Position numbers and translations under genes: made by a program. Shown here one piece after another: positions 43,003-50,588 of a stretch of 64,000 bases of DNA. Origin of the DNA: G963666535 sp963666535. GTDB lineage: Bacteria > Bacillota > Clostridia > Oscillospirales > Oscillospiraceae. The stretch covers positions 682,001 to 746,000 of the forward strand of contig OY762913.1 in NCBI GenBank assembly GCA_963666535.1, given 5' to 3'. The number at the start of each line of letters is the position of its first letter. Positions within the stretch are counted from its first letter, which is position 1. The notes beneath the pieces are model-generated. The model saw only the letters and a program-made list of their open reading frames with translations. It searched no databases and was not told the DNA's origin.

Positions 43003-43043
43003 ATGAAAAGAACCCGATGCCGCTTGCATCGGGTTCTTTTCAT
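43003..43043 (-). terminator. Hairpin after agrD
   Basis: ATGAAAAGAACCCGATGC pairs over 18 bases with its exact complement, around a 5-base loop, 12 bases after the agrD stop. Read-through would supply less of agrA, agrC and agrB than of the peptide, an economical way to make excess precursor. Confidence 0.88.
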
Positions 43044-43054
43044 AGAGGGGGGAG

Positions 43055-43189
43055 TTACCGTTGCAGAGCCTCCGGAACCTTGGGCTGGTACATACCGCAT
43101 ATGCTGGCGGTGCCAGCACTGATAATAGCGGCAAAAAGCGAGAGGGAACCGACGGCTTTGGCCATGTACACAAAGATTTTCCTTTTCAT
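43055..43189 (-). CDS. agrD: AgrD-type cyclic lactone autoinducer precursor
   Basis: 44 residues, AAGGAGAG upstream. The N-terminus MKRKIFVYMAKAVGSLSLFA is an amphipathic, membrane-binding leader; the C-terminus is charged. Between them lies SICGMYQPKVPEALQR: a cysteine (Cys31), a short hydrophobic run and the QPKVPE tail typical of clostridial cyclic-lactone peptides. The mature signal would be a thiolactone from Cys31 to a residue about four positions on; the exact cut is uncertain because the distance from Cys to QPK is short. Together with agrB, agrC and agrA the system is complete. Confidence 0.9.
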   Translation of the reverse strand: MKRKIFVYMAKAVGSLSLFAAIISAGTASICGMYQPKVPEALQR

Positions 43190-43234
43190 GCTGTTTCTCT
43201 CCTTTTATTTATAAACTCCACTGTGGTAAGTTTA

Positions 43235-43264
43235 ATTATGGGATATGGTGACTAAATCGGTCAA
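43235..43264 (-). promoter_or_regulatory. agrD promoter
   Basis: On the minus strand TTGACC (43264-43259), an 18-base spacer and CATAAT (43240-43235). An ACAGTTTG string resembling a LytTR half-site lies just upstream near 43274-43281; a second half-site is not clear. Confidence 0.6.
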
Positions 43265-43505
43265 ACAAGTGCGCAAACTGTCGGTATGAGTACGCGAATA
43301 GACGTTATAGCACTTCTGCGCCGCAGTATATTTATGACTTCTGAACAAAAAACAGAGAAATTTTATTACTGTGCTTGGTTGGTTTTGCGTTTTCAATTAC
43401 CTAAATCCGATTTAAATTTCCAATTCACGCTATCACACAAATCATTTGCGCTTAGATCCTTAAATTTCCCCATATTTTGATAAAATCAAAATGGAGGGGA
43501 TTATA

Positions 43506-43724
43506 ATGACTTACCTAACCCAAGAAGTAAAAAACGATATTGAACGATGGTCCTCTTATGGGTGGGAGTGGGGGATTATTCATAGGCTGCTTTACCATGA
43601 ATATGGAATCGAGCTTCCCAAAATTGAATTAATAACACTGATCCGCAAAAATAAAATAAGTTTTACAAATAATGAAGAACTATGTATTAGCATGCGTTCT
43701 GTTTCATCCTTGCTAACTATATGA
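43506..43724 (+). CDS. Small hypothetical protein
   Basis: 72 residues with GGAGGGG eight bases before the ATG. The sequence TYLTQEVKNDIERWSSYGWE then WGIIHRLLYHEYGIELP has a recombinase- or resolvase-tail-like, helical look, but no family is recognised. It lies between the agr locus and the integrase, divergent from both. Confidence 0.5.
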   Translation: MTYLTQEVKNDIERWSSYGWEWGIIHRLLYHEYGIELPKIELITLIRKNKISFTNNEELCISMRSVSSLLTI

Positions 43725-43805
43725 TAGCCCCGATGTTTCTGGTGCTTTCATTAAATCGTTGTGGTTTTCCCTTTTAATCAGCACAAGTTTATGGATTTTT
43801 TCATG

Positions 43806-43921
43806 CAACGAATCCCCAAGAGCCGCAAGGCTTTAGGGGTGTTTTCATTGTTCCAAAATTTACAGGTTGCTAATGATTTATTGACAACCGGACTATTTAA
43901 GCTTTTTCATTGCCTTCTTCA
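43806..43921. repeat. Att-type repeat copy B (integrase end)
   Basis: Second copy of the tRNA-Val terminator and integrase 3' end (see 39736). The homology begins at CAACGAATCCCC, without the tRNA acceptor arm, and covers the last ten codons of the integrase gene. Confidence 0.8.
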
Positions 43922-44999
43922 GCATATCTACATCATCCTGAATGTAGAAGTCTGTGGTTGTATCATATTTTGCATGACCCATAAGCTTTTGCAGCGCCTC
44001 AGGAGAGACACCGGACTTAGCGCCGCGCGTTGCAAAGGTGTATCTGCAGGCGTGCGGTTTCATCTGGCGGTCTTCAGTGCGGATTCCAAGACGCTCCAGC
44101 GTTGGGTAGTATTCTCGGTTTCTAAAATTGTGATCGTCCTTGTTGCCTTTATATCCGCTTAGGAATAGATCACCTTCGGCGTGGGACATGAAGTGTTCTA
44201 CATATGGCAAGATCTCAGGATGAATAGGCACGATTCTATTTTTGCCTGCTTCGGTTTTTTCGCCGCCGGTGAACAGATTGCCTTTCAGATCCACGCCGGC
44301 TGCTGGAAGGAGCAGCAGCTCGTTTATTCTAAATCCGGTGTAAATGAGCATCAATATAATTTTCGACGTGTCACAGGACTCTGCGTCAGCTTTGAGTACC
44401 TTGATTTCCTTTTCCGTAAACGTGGGGCGGTCGGGCCGCTTTCCTTTTGGCAGTCGGAGAAATAACGCATAGTTCTTATCAATAATATCCTCGCGCATTG
44501 CAACCTTGCAAAGTTGGCTGTATAGACCTTTTATTTTCTCACACTGAGATCTTGACCGGCCCTTTTTAACCTGGGCATCAATTAAGGGCTGGATGTCCTC
44601 GGTTCTGACCTCGCGCATTTTCTTATCCTTTACAGCTTCAAACAAGGCCCAGGCAATTTCATAGGATTCCTTCCCTTTATCCGACAGATCCGGGTACTTC
44701 TCGGCTTTCCAGAGTTCGCGGACACCTTCGACAGAAAGGTTATAGCGGTCCTTTAGGTCCTGGCCGGCCAGCCGATCAAGAGCTGTCTGCGCATCTGTTT
44801 TAGTCGGATAAGTACCAATAAAGACTCCGTTTTTTCTTGCGCCCCAAGGTTTGCTTCGAGTTCCGGAAAGCTTGTAAACGCTCCCGGTGCCGTTGGCGCG
44901 TTTTTTGGACTTGCGCGTCTTAGCTATGAGATTCTTACCACAGTAACAGCAGAAAATAGCGTCGTCAGGTATTGTTTTTTCACACTTTGGACATATCAT
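43893..44999 (-). CDS. Tyrosine integrase with N-terminal zinc ribbon
   Basis: 368 residues from the ATG at 44999 (AAGGAAC upstream). The first 30 residues form a zinc ribbon (ICPKCEKTIPDDAIFCCYCG, two CxxC pairs). An arm-binding domain (YKLSGTRSKPWGARKNGVFI), a SAM-like core-binding domain and the catalytic domain follow: Arg in IYTGFRINELL, HACRYTFATRGAK, and the final MGHAKYDTTTDFYIQ with the nucleophile tyrosine. It would insert and excise the element at the tRNA-Val locus. Confidence 0.93.
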   Translation of the reverse strand: MICPKCEKTIPDDAIFCCYCGKNLIAKTRKSKKRANGTGSVYKLSGTRSKPWGARKNGVFIGTYPTKTDAQTALDRLAGQDLKDRYNLSVEGVRELWKAEKYPDLSDKGKESYEIAWALFEAVKDKKMREVRTEDIQPLIDAQVKKGRSRSQCEKIKGLYSQLCKVAMREDIIDKNYALFLRLPKGKRPDRPTFTEKEIKVLKADAESCDTSKIILMLIYTGFRINELLLLPAAGVDLKGNLFTGGEKTEAGKNRIVPIHPEILPYVEHFMSHAEGDLFLSGYKGNKDDHNFRNREYYPTLERLGIRTEDRQMKPHACRYTFATRGAKSGVSPEALQKLMGHAKYDTTTDFYIQDDVDMLKKAMKKLK

Positions 45000-45138
45000 A
45001 ATCTGTTCCTTATCCAATTGCGGCGGTGTCTTTTGGACACCGCCTGCTTATTGTTAAGTATTTGTCTGGCTGGAAGAGACGATAAAATAACGGGTACCTA
45101 ATTTTCATACGAGGATCCTTGGGACGGAGTGTACTTGT

Positions 45139-45243
45139 ATGGACGATGCTTTAGAAACCGCTCTGGAATTGTTTCGCGGACTCACGGAGGAAGAGCGAAC
45201 AGATATCATTTGTCTGGCTGCATTCCTTGAATCGCCGCAATAA
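45139..45243 (+). CDS. Possible 34-residue protein
   Basis: MDDALETALELFRGLTEEER then TDIICLAAFLESPQ. GGACGGAG lies about ten bases upstream. It resembles the minus-strand short frame at 45206-45313 (LFxxLTxExxxxII), with which it overlaps tail to tail. Short helical proteins of this form often accompany clostridial phage repressors; function unknown. Confidence 0.4.
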   Translation: MDDALETALELFRGLTEEERTDIICLAAFLESPQ

Positions 45244-45313
45244 TCAGTTTTTGGTTCTCTGGCGTCAAATTCACAAAGAGCTTTGAAAACTCATCAAACA
45301 AGCCGCTGTCCAA
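45206..45313 (-). CDS. Possible 35-residue protein, related to the convergent frame
   Basis: It begins at TTG (AGGCGG nine bases upstream) and reads LDSGLFDEFSKLFVNLTPEN then QKLIIAAIQGMQPDK. The pattern of a short helix followed by LTPENQ is typical of small prophage-type proteins. It lies directly downstream of the repressor gene on the same strand. No ATG is available, so this may be only a fragment. Confidence 0.4.
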   Translation of the reverse strand: MDSGLFDEFSKLFVNLTPENQKLIIAAIQGMQPDK

Positions 45314-45401
45314 GGTATTGTGCCGCCTACGGGGTATCCTTGTCCATTTTCACCTTTTTTACAATGAACTTACTCGTAGCCTTCTCTAATAACAGGGAGG
45401 G

Positions 45402-46079
45402 CTACTTTTTCTTGTGGTCTATCTTTGCCTCTAGTTCAATCACATATCCAATGAATTGCACAGGTAATTTCGCCAATTCTTCGTTGGTATAAAACTGAGA
45501 ATCAAAACCTGGATTAGAAGGAAGTAACCAAATTCCGTTTGGGTCTGAACGGATAATATTTCTAACAATGGCGTTGCCACCTTTAATTGAAACTGCCATG
45601 ATATCACCATTACTTGGCAGAAAGTCTTCATACTGTCGAGCAATGATAACAAGATCTCCTTCACACATTCTGGGGGCCATTGAGTTATCTTGAAGCAGAA
45701 GGCCAAAGGGAGCTAAATCTGTGTCGAAACTACTGGCATCTAAATAACCTGCGATATTTTCGCTTTCTTCAACAGAGTCACCAGCTTTAAAAGCTTTTAA
45801 TACAGGCATTACACCATCTTTATAAGTTGGTCTATAAATAGTAGGTTTTCCACCAAGAAAATATGATGGGTCAACTGCATAGAAGTCCGCAAGTTTTTTT
45901 ACAGTAGAAATCATAGGTTCTTGAATTCCGTTTTCATATCTGCTTACTGTACTTTTATTTAACCGACCATTAAAAGCAGAATTAAATTGATTGCAAAATT
46001 CGTCTATTGTCAGTCCTAATTCCTCGCGCAACTCACGGAGTTTAACGCCAAAATTTTTGTCTGGGCTGCTTTTTTTCAT
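45402..46079 (-). CDS. CI-like repressor, XRE domain plus S24 peptidase-like domain
   Basis: 225 residues from the ATG at 46079 (AGAGGTG upstream). XRE helix-turn-helix about 10-66 (FGVKLRELREELGLTIDEFC, KSTVSRYENGIQEP). A LexA/CI-type C-terminal domain follows, with the catalytic Ser133 in LLQDNSMAPRM. Where the catalytic lysine is expected, about 40 residues on, the chain reads AIVRNIIR with Arg173. Without lysine, self-cleavage should be impaired, so release from repression may not be RecA-driven. Divergent from the Cro-like gene. Confidence 0.88.
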   Translation of the reverse strand: MKKSSPDKNFGVKLRELREELGLTIDEFCNQFNSAFNGRLNKSTVSRYENGIQEPMISTVKKLADFYAVDPSYFLGGKPTIYRPTYKDGVMPVLKAFKAGDSVEESENIAGYLDASSFDTDLAPFGLLLQDNSMAPRMCEGDLVIIARQYEDFLPSNGDIMAVSIKGGNAIVRNIIRSDPNGIWLLPSNPGFDSQFYTNEELAKLPVQFIGYVIELEAKIDHKKK

Positions 46080-46150
46080 TAAAGGCACCTCTCTTCGTAA
46101 TATTATAGACAATGTTATTAAATAAATCAACTGATTGCATAAAAAAATTA

Positions 46151-46179
46151 TTGACAACAATAAATTTAGGTAGTAATGT
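46151..46179 (+). promoter_or_regulatory. Early promoter of the element
   Basis: TTGACA (46151-46156), a 17-base spacer and TAATGT (46174-46179), 37 bases before the Cro-like gene. ATGTTATCGT overlaps its -10 region and recurs inverted (ACGATAACAT, 46434-46443) just after that gene: likely operator half-sites of the repressor. Confidence 0.7.
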
Positions 46180-46215
46180 TATCGTATAAAATAAAAATTA
46201 AAGAGGAGGAAAATA

Positions 46216-46434
46216 ATGAAATCAAAAGTACATATGCCTTATACAGCTTTTAAACTTAAGCTGGCTGGCCTTGGTGTTACCTATAGAGATGTAGCCAATC
46301 TTCTTGATGTTTCAGTAACAACAGTTCAGTTAAAGATAAATGGATATTCCGATTTCTATATTTCTGAGCAGCATGCTATTTGCCAAGAGTGGAATATTGA
46401 TCCATCTATTTTTTTTAACCATATTGTTGCTTAA
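46216..46434 (+). CDS. Cro-like small XRE protein
   Basis: 72 residues, AGAGGAGG upstream. A compact helix-turn-helix (LAGLGVTYRDVANLLDVSVT, TVQLKINGYSDFYISEQHAI) fills nearly the whole protein, as in phage Cro or antirepressor-type regulators. Divergent from the CI-like repressor, with shared operator-like repeats. Expected to switch off repressor synthesis and favour excision or replication. Confidence 0.8.
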   Translation: MKSKVHMPYTAFKLKLAGLGVTYRDVANLLDVSVTTVQLKINGYSDFYISEQHAICQEWNIDPSIFFNHIVA

Positions 46435-46541
46435 ACGATAACATCCCGTATTGGGGACATCATCTGGAGCTATCCGGAGCGGACCGAAAAGATACACTTT
46501 TCGATTACAAGACCGCTTAATATCCGAGGAGGTATCACGAT

Positions 46542-46772
46542 ATGCCGCGTATTGAAACGATGACCTTAAACGAGCTGGCAGAGGCCATGCGCAAATTGGG
46601 CCTGTCAGTCAACAACGAGGCCCTGGCGGTGGCGATTGAATCCGGCCTTTATCCCTTTGCAATCTGTTATCGGGCCAAAGATTCAAATTCACATAGGCAC
46701 TTTGAAATCTACCGTAAGCTTTTTGAACAGTGGGTGGCAGAACGGGTCACCGAAAGCGGTACCGTAGCCTGA
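46542..46772 (+). CDS. Small element-encoded protein, possibly excisionase-like
   Basis: 76 residues, GAGGAGG upstream. MTLNELAEAMRKLGLSVNNE then ALAVAIESGLYPFAICYRAK suggests an N-terminal helix-turn-helix; the tail HRHFEIYRKLFEQWVAERV is basic. Genes of this size and position next to a Cro gene are often excisionases or recombination directionality factors, but no motif proves it. Confidence 0.5.
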   Translation: MPRIETMTLNELAEAMRKLGLSVNNEALAVAIESGLYPFAICYRAKDSNSHRHFEIYRKLFEQWVAERVTESGTVA

Positions 46773-46893
46773 AACCCAATCACTTGCACCTTGATAATTT
46801 CATACAGGTACGCAAGCAAGTTATTTTATCATTAATTCACACAGAATGAAAGGGCTTCACAGATTAGAACAGAGAAAAGAGAGGGGGGGCACG

Positions 46894-47421
46894 ATGGAAA
46901 ACCAGGTTTCAATTGTCGAGGACATCATCCGGAGCTATCCGGAACTGGCCGAGAAGCTGCGCCGCCTCAAGCAGTCAGCCGGCGGGAAAGATCCAACAGA
47001 AAGGGCGGCGCTGGCGGAGCTGCCACCTGAAGAGCAGCGGCGGTATGATGCCGTTACCTTTGCAATGAGGCACACTGCTTGTACCTTCCCGGACGGAATA
47101 AAGAGGCTTGCGGTAATTAAGGCTACATACTGGAACATCCCCTTCTCGGATACTCTGAAGAAGGTTTCCGCAGCTGCAGCGCAGGAGTACCGGCAGGATT
47201 TTATACAGGCTGTTGCGCAACGCCTGGAGCTGAACGACTGCGACGGGTGCGTATACTGGCGGAGGCTGTTTAATTCATCAAATTCAGTTAAGGCGTGTAT
47301 GTACTGCTATGATACCGGAGGGCTGCGCTGCCATAATGGCGCAAGGTGTTATTCCAAACGCCTTGAAGCTGCGGCAAATCACGATGTTGTAAGCCATCCC
47401 ATTAAGGAGGTGTCTGCATGA
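46894..47421 (+). CDS. Hypothetical protein with Cys-rich C-terminus
   Basis: 175 residues from the ATG at 46894 (GAGGGGG upstream; the longer frame from 46846 lacks one). The N-terminal half is helical and charged (YPELAEKLRRLKQSAGG, then EEQRRYDAVTFAMRHT). The C-terminal part holds NDCDGCVYWRRLF, ACMYCYDTGGLRC and ARCYSKR, enough cysteines for a zinc site. Resembles late-regulator-type phage genes in size and layout, but no family is recognised. It overlaps the next gene by ATGA. Confidence 0.6.
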   Translation: MENQVSIVEDIIRSYPELAEKLRRLKQSAGGKDPTERAALAELPPEEQRRYDAVTFAMRHTACTFPDGIKRLAVIKATYWNIPFSDTLKKVSAAAAQEYRQDFIQAVAQRLELNDCDGCVYWRRLFNSSNSVKACMYCYDTGGLRCHNGARCYSKRLEAAANHDVVSHPIKEVSA

Positions 47422-48125
47422 ATACCGTATGCAACGAAGATTGCCTTCACTGCCCATATGAGGATTGTATCTTGGAAACAGTTACTGGAAATGCTTTTCG
47501 AGATATTATAGAAGTTGAAAAAATGGCTACCCGGATATCTCAAAAGCAGTGCGACCATAAACGTTATAGGCGAGAGTATGATAAAGCCCGTTACCTGGCC
47601 AATCGTGATGAAAAACTATGTTGCCAAGCAGTTTATGCCCAATCACACCGCGAGGAAATTAAACGCTATAAAGCTGAATATTTGGAAACGCATCGTGATG
47701 AGCTGAAAGCCTATAGTGCGGCATATTACAAAGCACATCGGGAAATTCGTGCAGTACAAGATAAGGAACGGTATGCCGCTAAAAAGGCAGAATTAGCAGC
47801 CCAGAACGCTGCTTATCGGAAACAGCACTCAGATGAAATCAAAGCCAAGAAGCGGGAATGGTATGCAGCACACAAGGAAGAAATTAGCGCAAGACAGCGG
47901 GAGTGGCGTGCAGCGCACAGGGATGAAGTGAATGCCCAGGAGCGAGAGAGGCGGCGCAGGAAGAAGGAACGGAAGGTAGCTGCAGCGATGCTCCCCGATC
48001 CTGGTGGACAGCAGCCTATACCGGCGGGAACGGCTGCTGCTCTGGGCAGAGCATTTACAGAGTTGCAAAAAAACGGAAATTGTGATAACGTAACACTAAA
48101 TAGTAACCAAATAATAGGAGGGTAA
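47418..48125 (+). CDS. Cys-motif plus helical-repeat protein
   Basis: 235 residues. The start MNTVCNEDCLHCPYEDCI is a compact four-cysteine motif, probably a zinc site. From about residue 45 to 175 a unit of 14 to 18 residues with the pattern Y-x-x-x-H-R-x-E-I repeats at least seven times (SHREEIKRYKAEY, THRDELKAYSAAY, KHSDEIKAKKREWY-like, AHKEEISARQREW, AHRDEVNAQERE). This highly charged rod is likely a coiled coil or single alpha-helix. It is translationally coupled to the preceding Cys-rich gene. Function unknown; a nucleic-acid scaffold is one guess. Confidence 0.6.
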   Translation: MNTVCNEDCLHCPYEDCILETVTGNAFRDIIEVEKMATRISQKQCDHKRYRREYDKARYLANRDEKLCCQAVYAQSHREEIKRYKAEYLETHRDELKAYSAAYYKAHREIRAVQDKERYAAKKAELAAQNAAYRKQHSDEIKAKKREWYAAHKEEISARQREWRAAHRDEVNAQERERRRRKKERKVAAAMLPDPGGQQPIPAGTAAALGRAFTELQKNGNCDNVTLNSNQIIGG

Positions 48126-48127
48126 AC

Positions 48128-48778
48128 ATGGAAACGAACCGCAAGAAAGCGATTGTCACTCTGGGTGTTTGTTCCGTGGCGGTTGCCGTCGCTGCCTATT
48201 ACGTCAATTGCGTATACATCCCCCAGGAGAAGGCCCAGCGGGCAGCTGATGCCGCCACATCGGCCGCGCCGGTTAGCACTGTAGACCCAGATTACAACTA
48301 CACCATCAGAACCATCGCTCCCGTTTCCACTGCCGCCAGCACAGCGGATGCCGCTGACGGCAGCAGCGTCCAGGTGACGGAGGAAGAGAACGGCGATGTA
48401 ACGATCAAGCGCACCTGGGATGCCAAGGAAGGCGGTCTGGACACTTCCGCCTCGTCTCCGGATTCGACAGCCAGCGCCAATATCGGCAGCGGCGGGGAAA
48501 AGATCACCGGCGAGGACGGAACCTATAAAGGCGAGACCCAGGACACCTCTGGCAGCACGACGCCCAGCACTTCCGATTCCAGTGGGGGATCAGGGTCTGA
48601 CAGCAGCACCGATACCGGCAGCTCCACACCGAAGGATGGGGACATTCGCACGGTGGATGGGAAGGAGCAGGAATACGTTTTAGGCTTCGGCTGGGTAGAT
48701 GTTGGCAGCGGAAGCACAACGACAGATGATCCCGGACAATATGAATTAACCGGTGAATATGTGGGCGATATGGGCTAA
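48128..48778 (+). CDS. Membrane-anchored low-complexity protein (DUF6550-like)
   Basis: 216 residues with GGAGGG upstream. A short cytosolic start, one transmembrane helix (VTLGVCSVAVAVAAYYV), then a long Ser/Thr/Gly/Asp-rich region (about 40-165) and a conserved-looking end DGKEQEYVLGFGWVDVGSG. Related proteins occur in many clostridial integrative elements. An extracellular or septal position is expected; role unknown. Confidence 0.6.
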   Translation: METNRKKAIVTLGVCSVAVAVAAYYVNCVYIPQEKAQRAADAATSAAPVSTVDPDYNYTIRTIAPVSTAASTADAADGSSVQVTEEENGDVTIKRTWDAKEGGLDTSASSPDSTASANIGSGGEKITGEDGTYKGETQDTSGSTTPSTSDSSGGSGSDSSTDTGSSTPKDGDIRTVDGKEQEYVLGFGWVDVGSGSTTTDDPGQYELTGEYVGDMG

Positions 48779-48810
48779 GCTCCGCGCCGGCACAACTGAA
48801 TGAAGAAAAG

Positions 48811-48853
48811 AAGCTCTCTGCGTACCAACGGACGCAGGGAGCTTTATTTTTTA
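48811..48853 (+). terminator. Attenuator-type terminator
   Basis: AAGCTCTCTGCGT pairs with ACGCAGGGAGCTT, followed by TATTTTTT. It lies between two same-strand genes and ends 17 bases before the next ATG, so it can limit read-through. Confidence 0.8.
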
Positions 48854-48869
48854 CAGAAGGGAAGAAAAA

Positions 48870-50573
48870 ATGAGACGAAAAATCATGGCGCTTCTGCTGG
48901 CTCTCTCCGCCGCCCTCACGCTCTGCGCCCCTGCCTGGGCCGTAGGGGACGGCAATGCGGACAGCGGGGGCGGCGGCATGGGAAGCGGCAGTTCACAAAA
49001 TTATTGGAACAAAGAGGATGGTATCCGGATATCTGTGCTGAAGGACGGATCTAAGGTCGCTTGCTTCGACTGGAGCAACCAGAGCGAGAGCAGCGTAAGG
49101 CGATCCTTTGTACGCCGGAACAAACTGGATTATACGCATGGGGCAGAACTGACAATATCAGTGGCGCAGTATAATAGCACAAAGCCGACAAATACGATGC
49201 CAACCATTGTTGGTGGATCTGGCGGAAATAATATTGCAGCCATTAAACGCTACTTTACCGATAAGGGCACCATTCAAAATATTTTTGTTAGGACTGGCAT
49301 TCCTTACGAAGATCTGACTGGCGGGGACTACAAGCTGCTGCTGGAGCCGATAGCATACTTCACGTTTCAAGGCACCAAATGGGCCATGACCGCCACTGAA
49401 GCAGCCAAGTATGACGCGATGATCAGCAATCAGCTGTATGCCTGGATGCGCTCCCTGACGCATCAGAATCTGCCGCTATCCCTGTTCCTGGAGAAGGATG
49501 ATACCGAGCTGCACCTGGAGAAGTGGACAGGCTCCCGGTCTGGCAAGCAGAACGACGCCAACATCATCCGGTATCTGGGCATGGGTATTGTCGCTTTCAA
49601 AGCCCAGGAGCAGCCGGCAGATCCGTCTGCCTATGACTATGAGTTCCACACGGATACGGATGTGATCGTGAGCTTCCACCTGACCAACAACACCGGCAGC
49701 GACATCACCCCGGATGATGACGCCTATGTGACACTGAATATCGCCGGTACCCATTACAACCGGCAATTCGTTTGCCCTGCGGGAGGAACGCAGCTGGTGT
49801 GGGTTCGCTGGCATACGCCGAACACGCCCCAGACCATCAGCATGACGGCTACCAGCAGCGAGATCCCCAGCCTTTACGCCACCCTGACCGCCAATATCAC
49901 GCAGCTGGTGGAGAACATTCCTCCAGATCCCACCTACTACGATACCAACGACGGGTTCCAGCTGGCCACGACTCCGGATTACGGGAACCGCAAAACGGCC
50001 ACCTGGGGCGAATGGTATTCCTACTGGTATCCCGTCATCGTCACGCACTATGACAAGAAAGGCAACGCCTACACGGTAGACGAAGGCTACTGGAAATTTG
50101 AATATACCTCCTATGAGGCGTCGCTGACCATCCACGACTACACGCTGGAGCCGGACGACAGATGCCAGACCGATTATACGCTGTCCAGCGGCCAGATTAC
50201 CATGAAGTCAGGATACGGCGTCCAGGTGAAGGCAGAGCCATTGGTGCAGGCCGGGGCCGGTGTGGCTGATTATGATATTACACCGGTGCAGAACATCACG
50301 GCCACGTTCCCGGAGTTCGGCTATCAGACTTATAACCGGCTGCTGGAGAAGGTCAGTTCCCGGTTGTGGTGTTTCAAAGAAAATAAGGACTGCTATTATC
50401 TCAGCCGGATTCAATATGTCCCCATCTGGTACCCAGACGATCTGGACTACACCGTGCCTCTCTTTATTGAGGACGCCTGGACGCCGGGGGGTGAACTGAC
50501 GGCCACCGTCAGTGACGCCATTCTGATCTATGACAACTGCTTAAGTGACTGGTACATCCATGTAACGGATTAA
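48870..50573 (+). CDS. Secreted surface protein of the element
   Basis: 567 residues. A signal peptide (MALLLALSAALTLCAPAWA) is cut near residue 24 and followed by a Gly/Ser-rich stretch. Two domains can be told apart: an N-terminal one to about 240 (VACFDWSNQSESSVRR, YFTFQGTKWAMTATEAAKYD) and C-terminal beta-sandwich-like parts (VSFHLTNNTGSDITPDDDAY). No anchor motif or transmembrane tail, so probably released or held by partners. The related size and position in clostridial mobile elements suggest a mating or surface function; unproven. Confidence 0.65.
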   Translation: MRRKIMALLLALSAALTLCAPAWAVGDGNADSGGGGMGSGSSQNYWNKEDGIRISVLKDGSKVACFDWSNQSESSVRRSFVRRNKLDYTHGAELTISVAQYNSTKPTNTMPTIVGGSGGNNIAAIKRYFTDKGTIQNIFVRTGIPYEDLTGGDYKLLLEPIAYFTFQGTKWAMTATEAAKYDAMISNQLYAWMRSLTHQNLPLSLFLEKDDTELHLEKWTGSRSGKQNDANIIRYLGMGIVAFKAQEQPADPSAYDYEFHTDTDVIVSFHLTNNTGSDITPDDDAYVTLNIAGTHYNRQFVCPAGGTQLVWVRWHTPNTPQTISMTATSSEIPSLYATLTANITQLVENIPPDPTYYDTNDGFQLATTPDYGNRKTATWGEWYSYWYPVIVTHYDKKGNAYTVDEGYWKFEYTSYEASLTIHDYTLEPDDRCQTDYTLSSGQITMKSGYGVQVKAEPLVQAGAGVADYDITPVQNITATFPEFGYQTYNRLLEKVSSRLWCFKENKDCYYLSRIQYVPIWYPDDLDYTVPLFIEDAWTPGGELTATVSDAILIYDNCLSDWYIHVTD

Positions 50574-50588
50574 AGGAGGAAATGAAAG

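Noticed and set aside
42906..43100. An N-terminal extension of the response regulator
   Set aside because: It would run through the agrD terminator and part of agrD in another frame; the ATG at 42905 has a good ribosome-binding site.
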